From positions 3,727,001 to 3,791,000 of the forward strand of contig NZ_CP043476.1 in assembly GCF_009769165.1 (NCBI RefSeq): 64,000 bases of DNA, read 5' to 3'. This DNA comes from Xanthomonas hyacinthi (GTDB lineage Bacteria > Pseudomonadota > Gammaproteobacteria > Xanthomonadales > Xanthomonadaceae). This document shows positions 26,165 through 35,284 of this stretch, piece after piece. How positions within the stretch are numbered: position 1 is the first letter of the stretch; each line of letters starts with the position of its first letter. Made by a program: the position numbers and the translations under genes. The notes beneath the pieces were generated by a model. The model saw only the letters and a program-made list of their open reading frames with translations. It made no database searches and was not told the DNA's origin.

Positions 26165-27093
26165 TGGGCAAGCGGGGAAGGGCGGCGGCGCTGCTGGCAG
26201 CGCTGCTCGCGTTGGGCGCATGCGGCAAGCAGGCACCGGCACCGGCCGCGCCGGCGGTCGCCGACACGGCATTCCTGGCCGATGAACAGCGCTGGCGCGA
26301 GCAGCGCAAGCAGGAGCTGCAGGCCGACGATGGCTGGACCAGTCTGGTCGGCCTGCACTGGCTGGAACTGAAGGAGCACTACATCGGCAGCGGCCCCGGC
26401 AGCGGCATCCGCCTGGCGGTCGGGCCGGCGCGGATGGCGCTGGTGTCGCGGGTGGACGACCAGGTGTTCCTGACCCCGGAGCCCGGCGCGGCGCTGAGCG
26501 TGCACGGCACGCCGCTGCTGCGGCGCATGCGCGTGTACAGCGACCACGACGCGACGCCGAGCGTGATCGACTTCGACGGCGGCAAGGGCAAGCTGAGCCT
26601 GATCGAGCGCGGCGGCCGCCATGCGCTGCGGGTCAAGCACGCCGATGCGCCGACCCGGCTCGGCTTCGCCGGGCTGCACTATTGGCCGCCGGCCGAATCC
26701 TGGCGCATCCGCGGCCGCTTCGTGCCCAACGCGCCGGGCAAGACCCTGCCGATCGTCGACATCATCGGCGTCACCACCGAGTCGCCCAATGCCGGCGCGC
26801 TGGAGTTCGAGCGCGACGGCAAGCGCTTGCGCCTGGAAGCGATCGGCGAACCCGGGCGCCCGCTGTTCGTGGTGTTCGCCGACCGTACCAGCGGCCGCGG
26901 CAGCTATCCGGCCGGGCGCTTCCTCGACGTGCCGGCGCCGAACGCCGACGGCAGCGTGGTGCTGGATTTCAATCGCGCCTACAACCCGCCGTGCGCGTTC
27001 ACCCCGTTCGCGACCTGTCCGCTGCCGCCGCCGGAGAACCGGCTGGACCTGGCGGTGGAGGCCGGCGAGAAGACCTACGCCGCCGCACATTGA
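26164..27093 (+). CDS. DUF1684-family lipoprotein
   Basis: A 309-residue exported lipoprotein. The signal peptide ends in LLALGAC with Cys at about residue 20. The DUF1684 domain follows, with WREQRKQELQADDGWTSLVG, GLHWLELKEHYIGS, LIERGGRHALRVKHAD and late RFLDVPAPNADGSVVLDFN, FNRAYNPPCAFTPFATCPLP. Function unknown; some archaeal and bacterial relatives look like small-molecule-binding beta barrels. The start overlaps the mutL stop and the next gene starts 13 bp after the stop, so mutL and the two following genes are probably one transcript. Confidence 0.9.
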   Translation: MGKRGRAAALLAALLALGACGKQAPAPAAPAVADTAFLADEQRWREQRKQELQADDGWTSLVGLHWLELKEHYIGSGPGSGIRLAVGPARMALVSRVDDQVFLTPEPGAALSVHGTPLLRRMRVYSDHDATPSVIDFDGGKGKLSLIERGGRHALRVKHADAPTRLGFAGLHYWPPAESWRIRGRFVPNAPGKTLPIVDIIGVTTESPNAGALEFERDGKRLRLEAIGEPGRPLFVVFADRTSGRGSYPAGRFLDVPAPNADGSVVLDFNRAYNPPCAFTPFATCPLPPPENRLDLAVEAGEKTYAAAH

Positions 27094-27106
27094 ACCGAGA
27101 CTCCCG

Positions 27107-28075
27107 ATGATGCCGATCCCGCGCCTGCTGCGCAGCCTGCTGTTGTGCCTGACCCTGTTCGCCGCCGCGCCGGTGCCGGCGCGCGCGCCGCTTCCCACCG
27201 CGACGCCGAGCGCGACGCCCGCGCCGCCGACGCCGCTGCTGTGGAAGGTCAGCGGGCCGCGCGGCGCGCTGTACCTGCTGGGTTCGTTCCATCTGCTCAA
27301 GCCGGAGGACTATCCGCTGGCGCATGAGGTCGATGCGGCCTACGCGGCGTCGCCGCGGCTGCTGTTCGAGCTGTCGCCGCAGGATGTGGAATCGCCGCAA
27401 CTGGGCGCGCAGATGCTGCAGGCGGCGCAGCGCCAGGACGGCAAGCGCCTGCAGGACGATCTGGACGCGGCCACCTGGCAACGCCTGCGCCGCTACGCCA
27501 CCGGCCACGGCCTGCCACTGGAGCAGATGGGCGGATTCGAGCCGTGGTTCGTCGGTCTGAGCATCAGCATCGCCGAAATGAAGGCGCAGGGCCTGCAGGC
27601 CGACGCCGGCCTGGACCGGCATTTCATGGACATGGCGGTGCAGGCCGGCAAGACCGCCGAGGGACTGGAGACCGCGCAGGCGCAGATCGCGATGCTCGAC
27701 GGCATGGAGCCGGTCGAGCAGAAGCAGATGCTGATCGAGGCGCTGGACGATGCCGAGCAGGGCGCGGCGCAGACCCAGCGCCTGCACGATGCCTGGCGCC
27801 GCGGCGACGAGCGCCTGCTGTGGCAGGACATGGGCATGGAGATGAAGCGCGACTACCCGCGGCTGTACCAGCGCATCAACGTCGAGCGCAATCAGGCCTG
27901 GGTGCCGCGGCTGGAACAGCGCCTGCGCGACGGCCAGGGCGACACGCTGGTGGTGGTCGGCGCCTTGCACCTGCTCGGCCCCGACGGCGTGGTCGAGGCG
28001 CTGCGCGCGCGCGGCTACAAGGTCGAGCGGATCTGTTCCGGCTGCCGCACATCGCAATCGCCGCGTTCGCGCTGA
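27107..28075 (+). CDS. TraB/GumN-family exported protein
   Basis: A 322-residue protein with a signal peptide (LLRSLLLCLTLFAAAPVPARA) and a full TraB/GumN (Tiki-like erythromycin esterase fold) domain. Visible are LWKVSGPRGALYLLGSFHLL, LLFELSPQDVESPQL with the probable catalytic Glu, EQMGGFEPWFVGLSISIAEM, the DRHFMDMAVQAGKTAEGLET block and the late VVVGALHLLGPDGVVEALRA with its His. Relatives are metal-dependent proteases or of unknown substrate. It is a full-length paralogue of the gumN remnant at 5203. Confidence 0.9.
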   Translation: MMPIPRLLRSLLLCLTLFAAAPVPARAPLPTATPSATPAPPTPLLWKVSGPRGALYLLGSFHLLKPEDYPLAHEVDAAYAASPRLLFELSPQDVESPQLGAQMLQAAQRQDGKRLQDDLDAATWQRLRRYATGHGLPLEQMGGFEPWFVGLSISIAEMKAQGLQADAGLDRHFMDMAVQAGKTAEGLETAQAQIAMLDGMEPVEQKQMLIEALDDAEQGAAQTQRLHDAWRRGDERLLWQDMGMEMKRDYPRLYQRINVERNQAWVPRLEQRLRDGQGDTLVVVGALHLLGPDGVVEALRARGYKVERICSGCRTSQSPRSR

Positions 28076-28117
28076 GCCGGCGCCGCCGCGTTGGCGCCAG
28101 TCGTGCAGGCGACATTT

Positions 28118-28189
28118 GCAGGAGCGGCTTCAGCCGCGACCAGGACTCTACCGGTAAAGCCCGTCGCGGCTGAACTTGACTCCTACAAA
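28118..28189. repeat. REP element pair (inverted)
   Basis: GCAGGAGCGGCTTCAGCCGC at 28118 and its partly decayed complement GTCGCGGCTGAACTTGACTC ending CTACAA at 28189 form an inverted pair. This is the common xanthomonad/pseudomonad REP motif (GGAGCGGCTTCAGCCGCGAC). It lies between the convergent TraB-family and phaR genes, where it may act as a bidirectional terminator. Confidence 0.8.
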
Positions 28190-28224
28190 GGGATGCAGGC
28201 GGCTGAAGGACGCTGCAGCGCGCC

Positions 28225-28740
28225 TCAGCGCGCCCGCGACTTCGGCGCGGCGCCGGCGGCCGGCGGCTCGCTCGGCTTGGTGCCGCCTGCGGCCGGACGG
28301 CCGAAGCCGGCGCCGAGGTTGCGCTGGAACTCCTGCCACAGCTCCATGTTGCGCTCGGTCAGCTGGTTCATCATGGTCCACGGGGTCTGTCCGAGCAGGT
28401 TGCCCATCTGCTGGCGGAACTGCTGCTGCTGGTCCAGGAACACCTGCATGCTGCGCTCCAGGTAGTTGCCCATGAAGCCCTGCAGCGAATCGCCGTAGAA
28501 GCGGATGATCTGGCTGAGCAACTGGGTGGACAGCATCGGTTCGCCGTCCTGTTCCTTGTCGGCGATGATCTGCAGCAGCACCGCGCGGCTGAGGTCTTCG
28601 CCGGTCTTGGCGTCGCGGACCTCGAATTCTTCGCCGTCGATGATCAGCTGGCGGACGTCTTCGATGGTGATGTAGCTGGAAATCTCGGTGTCGTAGAGGC
28701 GGCGATTGGGGTACTTCTTGATGATGCGGATCTCAGCCAT
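28225..28740 (-). CDS. phaR: Polyhydroxyalkanoate synthesis regulator PhaR
   Basis: A 171-residue regulator. The N-terminal DNA-binding domain starts MAEIRIIKKYPNRRLYDTEI and continues YITIEDVRQLIIDGEEFEV and RDAKTGEDLSRAVLLQIIAD. The PHB accumulation regulatory domain includes LSTQLLSQIIRFYGDSLQGF and MGNYLERSMQVFLDQQQQFR. PhaR binds PHB granules and represses phasin and synthesis genes until polymer appears. The tail is Gly/Ala/Pro rich. The phbB gene lies upstream on the same strand. The leader between them contains alternative hairpins. Confidence 0.95.
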   Translation of the reverse strand: MAEIRIIKKYPNRRLYDTEISSYITIEDVRQLIIDGEEFEVRDAKTGEDLSRAVLLQIIADKEQDGEPMLSTQLLSQIIRFYGDSLQGFMGNYLERSMQVFLDQQQQFRQQMGNLLGQTPWTMMNQLTERNMELWQEFQRNLGAGFGRPAAGGTKPSEPPAAGAAPKSRAR

Positions 28741-28787
28741 GAAGCGGTCGCTCTTGACGGTAAGCGCGCAGCATGGCGCAGCGCAGT

Positions 28788-28852
28788 AGGGCTTGCAACC
28801 GCAGCAAGCCCCTGAACTGGGGGCTTGCTGCAAAAAAATGCTGCGCAGCATG
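28788..28852 (-). promoter_or_regulatory. Overlapping hairpins in the phbB-phaR spacer
   Basis: On the minus strand the order is as follows. First a 14-bp palindrome ATGCTGCGCAGCAT (28839-28852) and a T7 run (28832-28838), which together could form a terminator for phbB. Then comes segment A (28819-28831), segment B (28801-28812) and segment C (28788-28796). B (GGGGCTTGCTGC) can pair with A over 12 bp or with C over about 9 bp, but not both. The arrangement resembles an attenuator in the phaR leader, though it could also be a chance tandem duplication of the GCAAGCCC unit. Confidence 0.45.
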
Positions 28853-28954
28853 CCTGCGGGGCGGATGCGGGATGCGCAATGCCAGCTGCAGCATTTTCGG
28901 TAGCGTTACCTCGGCTGCGCCGCGTACCGACCTGAGCGGTTCAGTCGCCTGCCG

Positions 28955-29689
28955 CTACCAGCCCATGTGGTGGCCGCCGTTGATGTCCAGGTTCGAACCG
29001 GTGATCCAGGCCGCTTCCTCGGCGACCAGGAACGCCACCGCGTAGGCGATCTCTTCCGGCTTGCCCAGGCGCCCGGTCGGGATGTCGGCGATGATCTTGG
29101 CGCGCACCTCGTCCGGCACCGCCATCACCATGTCGGTGGCCACGTAGCCCGGCGACACGGTGTTGACGGTGATGCCGTAGCCGGCGTTCTCGCGCGCCAG
29201 GGAAATGGTGAAGCCGTGCATGCCGGCCTTGGCCGCGGCGTAGTTGGCCTGCCCGTACTGGCCCTTGAGGCCGTTGATCGAACTGATCTGGATGACCCGG
29301 CCCCAGCGCTGCCGGCGCATGCCTTCGATCACCGGGCGGGTGACGTTGAACACCGAGTTGAGATTGGTGTTGATGACCTCGTGCCACTGCTCGGCGGTCA
29401 TCTTGTGGAAGGTGGTGTCGCGGGTGATGCCGGCGTTGTTGACCAGCACCTCGACCGGGCCGAGTTGCCGCTCCACTTCCTCCACCAATGCCTGCGCGGG
29501 CGAGGCGACGTCGCCGGCGACGATGGCGATCTCATGGCCGCGTTCGCGCATGCGCTGCTGCCAGGCGCGCGCCTTGGCCTCGTCGCGGTAGTTGCTGGCC
29601 ACGCGGTGGCCTTGTGCGGCCAGCCGCTCGCAGATCGCAGTGCCGATGCCGCCGGTACCGCCGGTGACCAGCGCAACGCGTGATGTCAT
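28955..29689 (-). CDS. phbB: Acetoacetyl-CoA reductase
   Basis: A 244-residue short-chain dehydrogenase that reduces acetoacetyl-CoA to (R)-3-hydroxybutyryl-CoA with NADPH for polyhydroxybutyrate. It has VALVTGGTGGIGTAICERLA (Rossmann glycine motif), VLVNNAGITRDTTFHKMTAE, the catalytic SSINGLKGQYGQANYAAAKA (Ser, Tyr, Lys), TVSPGYVATDMVMAV and the C-terminal SNLDINGGHHMGW, all diagnostic of PhbB. Length is standard. phaR follows on the same strand. Confidence 0.95.
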   Translation of the reverse strand: MTSRVALVTGGTGGIGTAICERLAAQGHRVASNYRDEAKARAWQQRMRERGHEIAIVAGDVASPAQALVEEVERQLGPVEVLVNNAGITRDTTFHKMTAEQWHEVINTNLNSVFNVTRPVIEGMRRQRWGRVIQISSINGLKGQYGQANYAAAKAGMHGFTISLARENAGYGITVNTVSPGYVATDMVMAVPDEVRAKIIADIPTGRLGKPEEIAYAVAFLVAEEAAWITGSNLDINGGHHMGW

Positions 29690-29751
29690 GGATTCGCTCC
29701 GGATAGGGAAGAAGAAAGGGAGAGGGCCGCATTGCGGCCGAAACCTCGATT

Positions 29752-30660
29752 CTAGTCAGCCTTGGCGTCGCTGGGGATACCGGCTGCGTCCGCCAGCGTC
29801 CGATCCTGCGCCGGCAGCCGCGCCGGCTCGAATGCGCGCCGCGCCGCGGCCAGCAGCGCGGCCACCGAACCGGCCCCGGCCAGCGCCGCCGGGGCCTGGC
29901 CCAGCAGCGCCCAGGCCAGGCGCAGCGCGGGCAGCGGATCGACGTCGTCCAGCGGCAGCGCCGCATGCGACTTGGACAGCTTGCGGCCATCGGCGCCGAG
30001 CAGCAGCGGCAGGTGCAGGTAGTTGGGCGTCGGCAGGCCCAGCGCGCGCTGCAGCAGGATCTGCCGCGGCGTGGAATCGAGCAGGTCGGCGCCGCGGACC
30101 ACGTCGCTGATGCCTTGCGCGGCGTCGTCGACCACCACCGCCAGCTGGTAGGCCCAGCAACCGTCGGCGCGCAGCAGCACGAAATCGCCGACCTCGGCAT
30201 GCACGTCCTGCGCGATGTCGCCGCGCACGCCGTCGCGAAACCCGACCGCGCTGCCCGCGGCCACCCGCAAGCGCAGCGCTTGCCGTGACTGCGCCTGTAC
30301 GGCCACGCAGCGATGGTGCACGCCGCCTTGCGCGGCCAGTTCGCGGCGGCTGCAACTGCACGCGAAGGCCTGGCCGGCCTGCAGCAGGCGCTGCGCCGCG
30401 GCCTGGTAGGCCGCGCCGCGCGCGCTCTGGCGCAGGACCTGCCCGTCCGCTTCCAGGCCGCAGGCGCGCAGGCTGGCCAGCTGGCGCGCGGCCGCGCCGG
30501 GCACGCTGCGCGGCCGGTCCACGTCCTCGATGCGCAGCAGCCACTCGCCGCCGGCATGCCGCGCCAGCAGCCAGCTGCCGAAGGCGGCGAGCAGCGAGCC
30601 CAGGTGCAGCGGGCCGGTGGGCGAGGGCGCGAAACGGCCGCGGTAGGGAGGCGAGGACAT
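29752..30660 (-). CDS. gluQ: Glutamyl-Q tRNA(Asp) synthetase
   Basis: A 302-residue paralogue of the glutamyl-tRNA synthetase catalytic domain that attaches glutamate to queuosine in tRNA-Asp. It has the HIGH-type [27 protein letters not shown], a Cys-rich zinc site (CSCSRREL...HHRC), [19 protein letters not shown], the [17 protein letters not shown] block, and the KMSKS-type [16 protein letters not shown]. There is no anticodon-binding domain. It pairs functionally with queG elsewhere in the window. Confidence 0.95.
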   Translation of the reverse strand: MSSPPYRGRFAPSPTGPLHLGSLLAAFGSWLLARHAGGEWLLRIEDVDRPRSVPGAAARQLASLRACGLEADGQVLRQSARGAAYQAAAQRLLQAGQAFACSCSRRELAAQGGVHHRCVAVQAQSRQALRLRVAAGSAVGFRDGVRGDIAQDVHAEVGDFVLLRADGCWAYQLAVVVDDAAQGISDVVRGADLLDSTPRQILLQRALGLPTPNYLHLPLLLGADGRKLSKSHAALPLDDVDPLPALRLAWALLGQAPAALAGAGSVAALLAAARRAFEPARLPAQDRTLADAAGIPSDAKAD

Positions 30661-30763
30661 GGGCAGGCTGAATCGTCGGTCAGGTACGCGCTTGAATTCA
30701 AGCTGTACGCGCCGCAGATTCGAGCCAGTCCTTCATGTTTCCTGGTGCGGAGTCCACGCTTCC

Positions 30764-31648
30764 ATGTTCAATCGAATCGCCTTGTTCCTCATCACCAATC
30801 TGGCGGTGCTGGTGCTGGCCGGCATTGTCATGTCCGTGTTCGGAATCAATCCCAACCAGATGGGCGGGCTGCTGGTGATGGCCGCGCTGTTCGGTTTCGG
30901 CGGCTCGCTGGTGTCGCTATTGCTGTCCAAGTTCATGGCCAAGCGCGCCACCGGCGCGCAGGTGATCGCCGAACCGCGCAACCACACCGAGCGCTGGCTG
31001 CTGCAGACGGTGCGGCGGCAGGCGCAGGCCGCCGGCATCGGCATGCCCGAGGTCGGGGTCTACGACGGTCCGGAGATCAATGCCTTCGCCACCGGCGCCA
31101 ACCGCAACAACGCGCTGGTCGCGGTGTCCACCGGGCTGCTGCAGCACATGACCGAGGACGAGGCCGAGGCGGTGCTCGCTCACGAGATCAGCCATGTCGC
31201 CAATGGCGACATGGTGACCATGGCGTTGCTGCAGGGCGTGCTGAATACCTTCGTGATCGTGCTGGCGCGGGTGGTCGGCGGGGTGGTGGACGGTTATCTG
31301 TCCGGCAACCGCGATGGCCGCCGCGGCCTGGCCTACTACGCGATCGTGATGGTGCTGGAACTGGTGTTCGGCCTGTTCGCGACGATGATCGCGATGTGGT
31401 TCTCGCGCTACCGCGAGTTCCGCGCCGACGCCGGCGGCGCCAGCCTGGCGGGTCGCGCCAAGATGATCGCGGCGCTGCAGCGGCTGGAGCTCAACCACGG
31501 GCAGAGCACGCTGCCGGCGCAGGTGCAGGCGTTCGGCATCGCCGGCGGCCTGGGCCACGGCCTGCGCAGGCTGTTCATGAGCCACCCGCCGCTGGCCGAG
31601 CGCATCGCCACGCTGCGCGCCGCGCACAGCAACGCGACGGTGCGCTGA
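30764..31648 (+). CDS. htpX: Membrane zinc protease HtpX
   Basis: A 294-residue M48 metalloprotease of the inner membrane that degrades misfolded membrane proteins. Two N-terminal membrane segments ([20 protein letters not shown] and [19 protein letters not shown]) are followed by [20 protein letters not shown], the zinc site [20 protein letters not shown] and the third ligand region [12 protein letters not shown]. The C-terminus [16 protein letters not shown] is typical. The start at 30764 gives the family N-terminus MFNRIALF. A strong hairpin follows. Confidence 0.96.
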   Translation: MFNRIALFLITNLAVLVLAGIVMSVFGINPNQMGGLLVMAALFGFGGSLVSLLLSKFMAKRATGAQVIAEPRNHTERWLLQTVRRQAQAAGIGMPEVGVYDGPEINAFATGANRNNALVAVSTGLLQHMTEDEAEAVLAHEISHVANGDMVTMALLQGVLNTFVIVLARVVGGVVDGYLSGNRDGRRGLAYYAIVMVLELVFGLFATMIAMWFSRYREFRADAGGASLAGRAKMIAALQRLELNHGQSTLPAQVQAFGIAGGLGHGLRRLFMSHPPLAERIATLRAAHSNATVR

Positions 31649-31715
31649 CGGCCTGCGCGCTGCCCTTGCTCCATCGCTGGCGTCGCTGGTTCAAACCAAC
31701 GATCCGGATCAAACA

Positions 31716-31746
31716 AACGCCAGGCCGGATCATCCGGCCTGGCGTT
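31716..31746. terminator. Hairpin terminator between htpX and fimX
   Basis: A nearly perfect inverted repeat AACGCCAGGCCGGAT / CCGGCCTGGCGTT with a short ATCAT-type loop, 70 bp after the htpX stop. It lacks a long T-run but can act for both convergent genes. Confidence 0.7.
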
Positions 31747-31784
31747 CATCGTTTCAGGGTTTCAGCCGCAGCGGCGGCGTTCGG

Positions 31785-31824
31785 TCTTGGCGAATCCCCA
31801 ATCCCCAATCCCCAATCCCGGCCC
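31785..31824. repeat. AATCCCC iterated repeat (copy 2)
   Basis: GCGAATCCCC followed by three further CAATCCC-type units and CCGGCCC. It runs directly up to the fimX stop codon at 31825-31827. Same family as the repeats at 10319-10443 and 33951-34087, but with one arm only here. Confidence 0.7.
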
Positions 31825-33897
31825 TCAGGCAAAATCGAACGTCATCTCCGGTCCCGCCAGGCCGACGAACTCGCCCTGCACGTAGTCCACGCCGGCGCTG
31901 AACAGCAGGCTCATCGAGGTGGCGTCGGCGACGAACTCGGCGATGCTGCGGATCCCGGCCGACTGCGCGCGCTCGGTGATCTCGCGGATCTTTTCCTGGT
32001 GCTCGCGGGTCTGCGCCAGATCCTGGGTGAAGCCGCGGTCCAGTTTGAGGAACGAGGGCTGGAAGTGCGCCAGCAGCTGGAACGAGTCCAGGCCCGAACC
32101 GAACTGCTCCAGCCCGACCTTGCAACCCAGGCCGGTGGCGGCGCTGAGGAACTGCTGCGCGTTGCGCAGGTGGGTGAACACCTTGGCCTCGGGCGTCTGC
32201 AGCCACAGGCGCTCGCCGGGGACGCCGTGCGCGGCCAGTTCGCGGCGGATCAGCTCCACCATCTGCAGATCGGCGAAGGCATCCGGGCTGATCTTGACCA
32301 GCAGGCTGGTGGCATGGCCGGCGCGCTGGCGCGCGCCGATCACCGCGATCGCGCGCGCCACCACCCAGCGGTCGATCTCGGCCATCAGCCCGTGTTCGGC
32401 GGCGATGCCGAGGAAGGTGGTGGGGCCGATGATCTCGTCGTTGCGCTCCAGGCGCAGGTAGGCCTCGTACAGTTCGTGCGGCTCGCCCTGCAGGTTCAGC
32501 ACCGGCTGGTAATGCAGCAGGAAGCCGTCGCCGGCCAGCGCCTCGCGCAGCTGCTGCACCCAGCGCTGGATGCGCGCTTCCTCGACCCGGTCGGCGGCGC
32601 CGGGGTCGAAGATCTTGCAGGCGTTGCCGCCCAGTTCGATCGTGGCCTGCACATTCTCGCTGGCGCGGGCCAGGACCTGGCCGACGGTGGCGATCTTCTC
32701 GCCGATCTGCACGCCGCCGATGCTGACGGTGACCGTGGCCGAGCGCTCGCCGACGCTGAACACGTGCGCTGCGTAGGCGTTGAGCAGGCGCTCGGCCTGC
32801 GCCGAGGTGCGGCCATAGTCGCCCTGCAGCAGCAGCGCGAAGTTGTGCTCGCCGAAGCGCGCCGCCTGCACGTCGCCGTCGATCGCCGCGGCCAGGTGCC
32901 GGGCCAGCGCCGCCACCAGCGCGTCGGCCGAGTCCAGGCCGATGTCGGCCAGCAGCCGCGTGTAGTGGTCCGGCTCGACCAGCAGGAAGCCGTAATAGCC
33001 GTCGCCGCGGCCGACCTGGGCCACCGCGTTCTCCAGCGCCAGCATGAAGGTCGGGCGGTTGAGCAGGCCGGTGACCTGGTCGCGCTGGCGCAGGTCCTCG
33101 ACCTCGCGCGCCAGTTCCGGATCGAATTCCTCGCGACGGCGGAACACCACCTGCACGCAGGCCTCGCCCTCGTAGCTGGCGGTGGCGAACTCCATCGTCG
33201 CCGGGAAGCTCTCGCCCTCCATGGTGCGTGCATCGACCTGGTACTGCGCCGGCGGCGGTTCGCCCTTGCCCAGCGACTTCAGCAATTGCTTGAATTCCTC
33301 CACGTGCTGCGGCGCGACCATGTCCAGCAGCGACACGCCCTCGACATCGTCGAACGATTCGAAGCCGAACATCTCCAGGTAGGCGTCGTTGGCGCGGATG
33401 TGCATGCCTTCGTGGATGTAGGCGATCGGATCGCGCGAGGAGGCGATCAGCGCGTCGCAGCGGCGCTCGGTCTCGCGCATCTGCGCCTCGATCCGGCGCA
33501 GGCCGCGGCGCGCATGCAGGTCGGCCCAGGTGTTGCGCAGCACCGACAGCAGGTGCTCGGGACGCTGGCGCAGCGCGATCGCGCGCGCGCCGCCGGCCAC
33601 CGCCTCGACCCATTCGTTCTCGTCGATGCTGTCGGCGAGCAGGATCACCGGGATGTCCTTGCCGCTGGCGCCCACGCGCTGCAGCACCTGCGGTAGCGGG
33701 ATGGCCTGCGAGCGCGCGCTCAGCACCAGGTCGATCGGCTGCGCGGCGAGCATGGCGCCCAGTTCCTCGGCGTGCTGCGGCCGCGACGGCCGCACCGCGA
33801 TGCCGCTGTTGCGCAGGCTGCTGACGATCGCTTCGGCGTTTTCACCGCTGTCGTCGACGATCATCAGGCGCAGGGTGGTGTCTTTGCCTGTTTGCAT
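31825..33897 (-). CDS. fimX: FimX-type c-di-GMP receptor (REC-PAS-GGDEF-EAL)
   Basis: A 690-residue protein, the usual length of Xanthomonas FimX. It has a receiver domain (about residues 8-125, LRLMIVDDSGENAEAIVSSL) where the phosphoacceptor site reads VLSARS, a PAS domain (about 140-250), a GGDEF domain (about 265-425) with the degenerate motif FGEHNF, and an EAL domain (about 435-685) whose motif is EAYLRL. Missing catalytic residues imply that it binds c-di-GMP rather than making or cleaving it. In Xanthomonas FimX connects c-di-GMP to type IV pilus assembly through PilZ and PilB. The downstream intergenic repeat abuts its stop. Confidence 0.92.
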   Translation of the reverse strand: MQTGKDTTLRLMIVDDSGENAEAIVSSLRNSGIAVRPSRPQHAEELGAMLAAQPIDLVLSARSQAIPLPQVLQRVGASGKDIPVILLADSIDENEWVEAVAGGARAIALRQRPEHLLSVLRNTWADLHARRGLRRIEAQMRETERRCDALIASSRDPIAYIHEGMHIRANDAYLEMFGFESFDDVEGVSLLDMVAPQHVEEFKQLLKSLGKGEPPPAQYQVDARTMEGESFPATMEFATASYEGEACVQVVFRRREEFDPELAREVEDLRQRDQVTGLLNRPTFMLALENAVAQVGRGDGYYGFLLVEPDHYTRLLADIGLDSADALVAALARHLAAAIDGDVQAARFGEHNFALLLQGDYGRTSAQAERLLNAYAAHVFSVGERSATVTVSIGGVQIGEKIATVGQVLARASENVQATIELGGNACKIFDPGAADRVEEARIQRWVQQLREALAGDGFLLHYQPVLNLQGEPHELYEAYLRLERNDEIIGPTTFLGIAAEHGLMAEIDRWVVARAIAVIGARQRAGHATSLLVKISPDAFADLQMVELIRRELAAHGVPGERLWLQTPEAKVFTHLRNAQQFLSAATGLGCKVGLEQFGSGLDSFQLLAHFQPSFLKLDRGFTQDLAQTREHQEKIREITERAQSAGIRSIAEFVADATSMSLLFSAGVDYVQGEFVGLAGPEMTFDFA

Positions 33898-33950
33898 GAA
33901 GCCTCCCGGAGACGGGGTTTAATACACGATGCCTGCAGCGGCGTCCATGT

Positions 33951-34087
33951 CGGCCGGGAATGGGGAATAGGGAATGGGGAGTCGCAAGAGCGGGCTGTCG
34001 TGTCTGAACGTTCGCGGGCGGGCCGAGCAGCGCCCAAGCAATGGGCAGTGTTTCGAGTCCCCATTCCCTATTCCCCATTCCCGGCCG
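33951..34087. repeat. GGGAATGGGGAAT inverted repeat (copy 3)
   Basis: The left arm GGCCGGGAATGGGGAATAGG (from 33951) and the right arm CCTATTCCCCATTCCCGGCC (to 34087) are near-perfect complements about 135 bp apart, enclosing a spacer with further short matches. The right arm touches the stop codon of the flavoprotein gene at 34088; the left arm lies 53 bp upstream of the fimX start. Confidence 0.8.
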
Positions 34088-35284
34088 CTAGGCCACGCCG
34101 CCGGCCGCATGGCCCGAGGCCCAGGCCCACTGGAAGTTGTAGCCGCCCAGCCAGCCGGTCACGTCCAGCACCTCGCCGACGAAGTACAGGCCTGGCAGCT
34201 GGCGCGATTCCATCGTCGCCGACGACACCTGGCCGGTGTCCACGCCGCCCAGGGTGACCTCGGCGGTGCGGTAGCCCTCGGTGCCGCTGGCCACCAGCGG
34301 CCAGGCGCCGAGCAGGGCGGCAGCGGCGCGCAGCTGCGGTTCGTCGAGCTGGCGCAGCGGCTTGTCCGGCAGCCACACCTCGCACAGCCGCTGCGCGAAG
34401 CGGCGCGGCAGCGCCTCGCCCAACACCGTGCGCAGCTCGGCGGCGCCGCGCAGGCGCTTGTGCTCGCGCAGCCACGCGGCCGCGTCCTGCCCGGGCAGCA
34501 GGTCCAGGCGCAGGTCGTCGCCCGGCTGCCAGTACGAGGAGATCTGCAGGATCGCCGGGCCGCTGATGCCGCGATGGGTGATCAGCATGAAGTTGCGGAA
34601 GCTGGCGCCATTGCAGCTGGCTTCCACCGGCAGCGCCAGCCCCGACAGGTCCTGCAGGCGTTCCTGGTGCTTGCCGCTGAGGGTCAGCGGCACCAGCCCG
34701 GCACGGGTCGGCAGCACGGCGTGGCCGAACTGGCGGGCCAGTTCGTAGCCGAAGCCGCTGGCGCCCAGGCTGGGAATGGACAGCCCGCCGCTGGCCACGA
34801 CCAGCGAGGCGGCGTGCACCGGGCCGTCGTCGCTGTCGATGCGGAACCCCTCGCTGCCGCGTTCCACGCCGCGCACCGCGCACTGGGTGCGGATGGTCAC
34901 CCCGGCTGCGTCGCATTCGTCCACCAGCATGCGCACGATCTGCTTGGAGGAGATGTCGCAGAACAGCTGGCCCAGTTCCTTCTCGTGATAGGCGATGGCG
35001 TGGCGCTCGACCATCTCGACGAAATCGGCCGGGCGGTAGCGCGCCAGCGCCGACTTGCAGAAGTGCGGGTTGGCGGACAGGAAATTGCCCGGGCCGGTGC
35101 CGGTATTGGTGAAGTTGCAGCGCCCGCCGCCGGACATCAGGATCTTCTTGCCGACCTTGCTGGCGTGCTCGATCACCCGCACGCGGCGCCCGCGCCGGCC
35201 GGCGCTCAGCGCGCACATCAGCCCGGCGGCGCCGGCGCCGATGACCGCGACGTCGACCCGGATCGGCTCGGCGCACGCGTTCAT
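34088..35284 (-). CDS. BaiN/HI0933-family flavoprotein
   Basis: A 398-residue FAD-binding oxidoreductase of the HI0933/YhiN/BaiN family. Marks are VDVAVIGAGAAGLMCALSAG, KVGKKILMSGGGRCNFTNTG (family signature), LVVASGGLSIPSLGASGFGY, ITHRGISGPAILQISSYW and the C-terminal GLYFVGEVLDVTGWLGGYNF. Its physiological substrate is unknown. The start ATG at 35284 overlaps the yaeQ stop by 4 bp. A hairpin repeat follows its stop. Confidence 0.93.
   Translation of the reverse strand: MNACAEPIRVDVAVIGAGAAGLMCALSAGRRGRRVRVIEHASKVGKKILMSGGGRCNFTNTGTGPGNFLSANPHFCKSALARYRPADFVEMVERHAIAYHEKELGQLFCDISSKQIVRMLVDECDAAGVTIRTQCAVRGVERGSEGFRIDSDDGPVHAASLVVASGGLSIPSLGASGFGYELARQFGHAVLPTRAGLVPLTLSGKHQERLQDLSGLALPVEASCNGASFRNFMLITHRGISGPAILQISSYWQPGDDLRLDLLPGQDAAAWLREHKRLRGAAELRTVLGEALPRRFAQRLCEVWLPDKPLRQLDEPQLRAAAALLGAWPLVASGTEGYRTAEVTLGGVDTGQVSSATMESRQLPGLYFVGEVLDVTGWLGGYNFQWAWASGHAAGGVA

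Noticed and set aside
28801..28838. A 12-bp stem followed by A7, first read as a terminator on the plus strand
   Set aside because: The homopolymer is A on the plus strand. On the minus strand the T's precede the stem, so it does not fit a classical terminator in either direction; only the preceding palindrome plus T7 might.
30313..33696. A long plus-strand frame across gluQ, htpX and fimX
   Set aside because: It reads antisense through gluQ and fimX and in another frame through htpX. Composition is low-complexity and no domain is seen.
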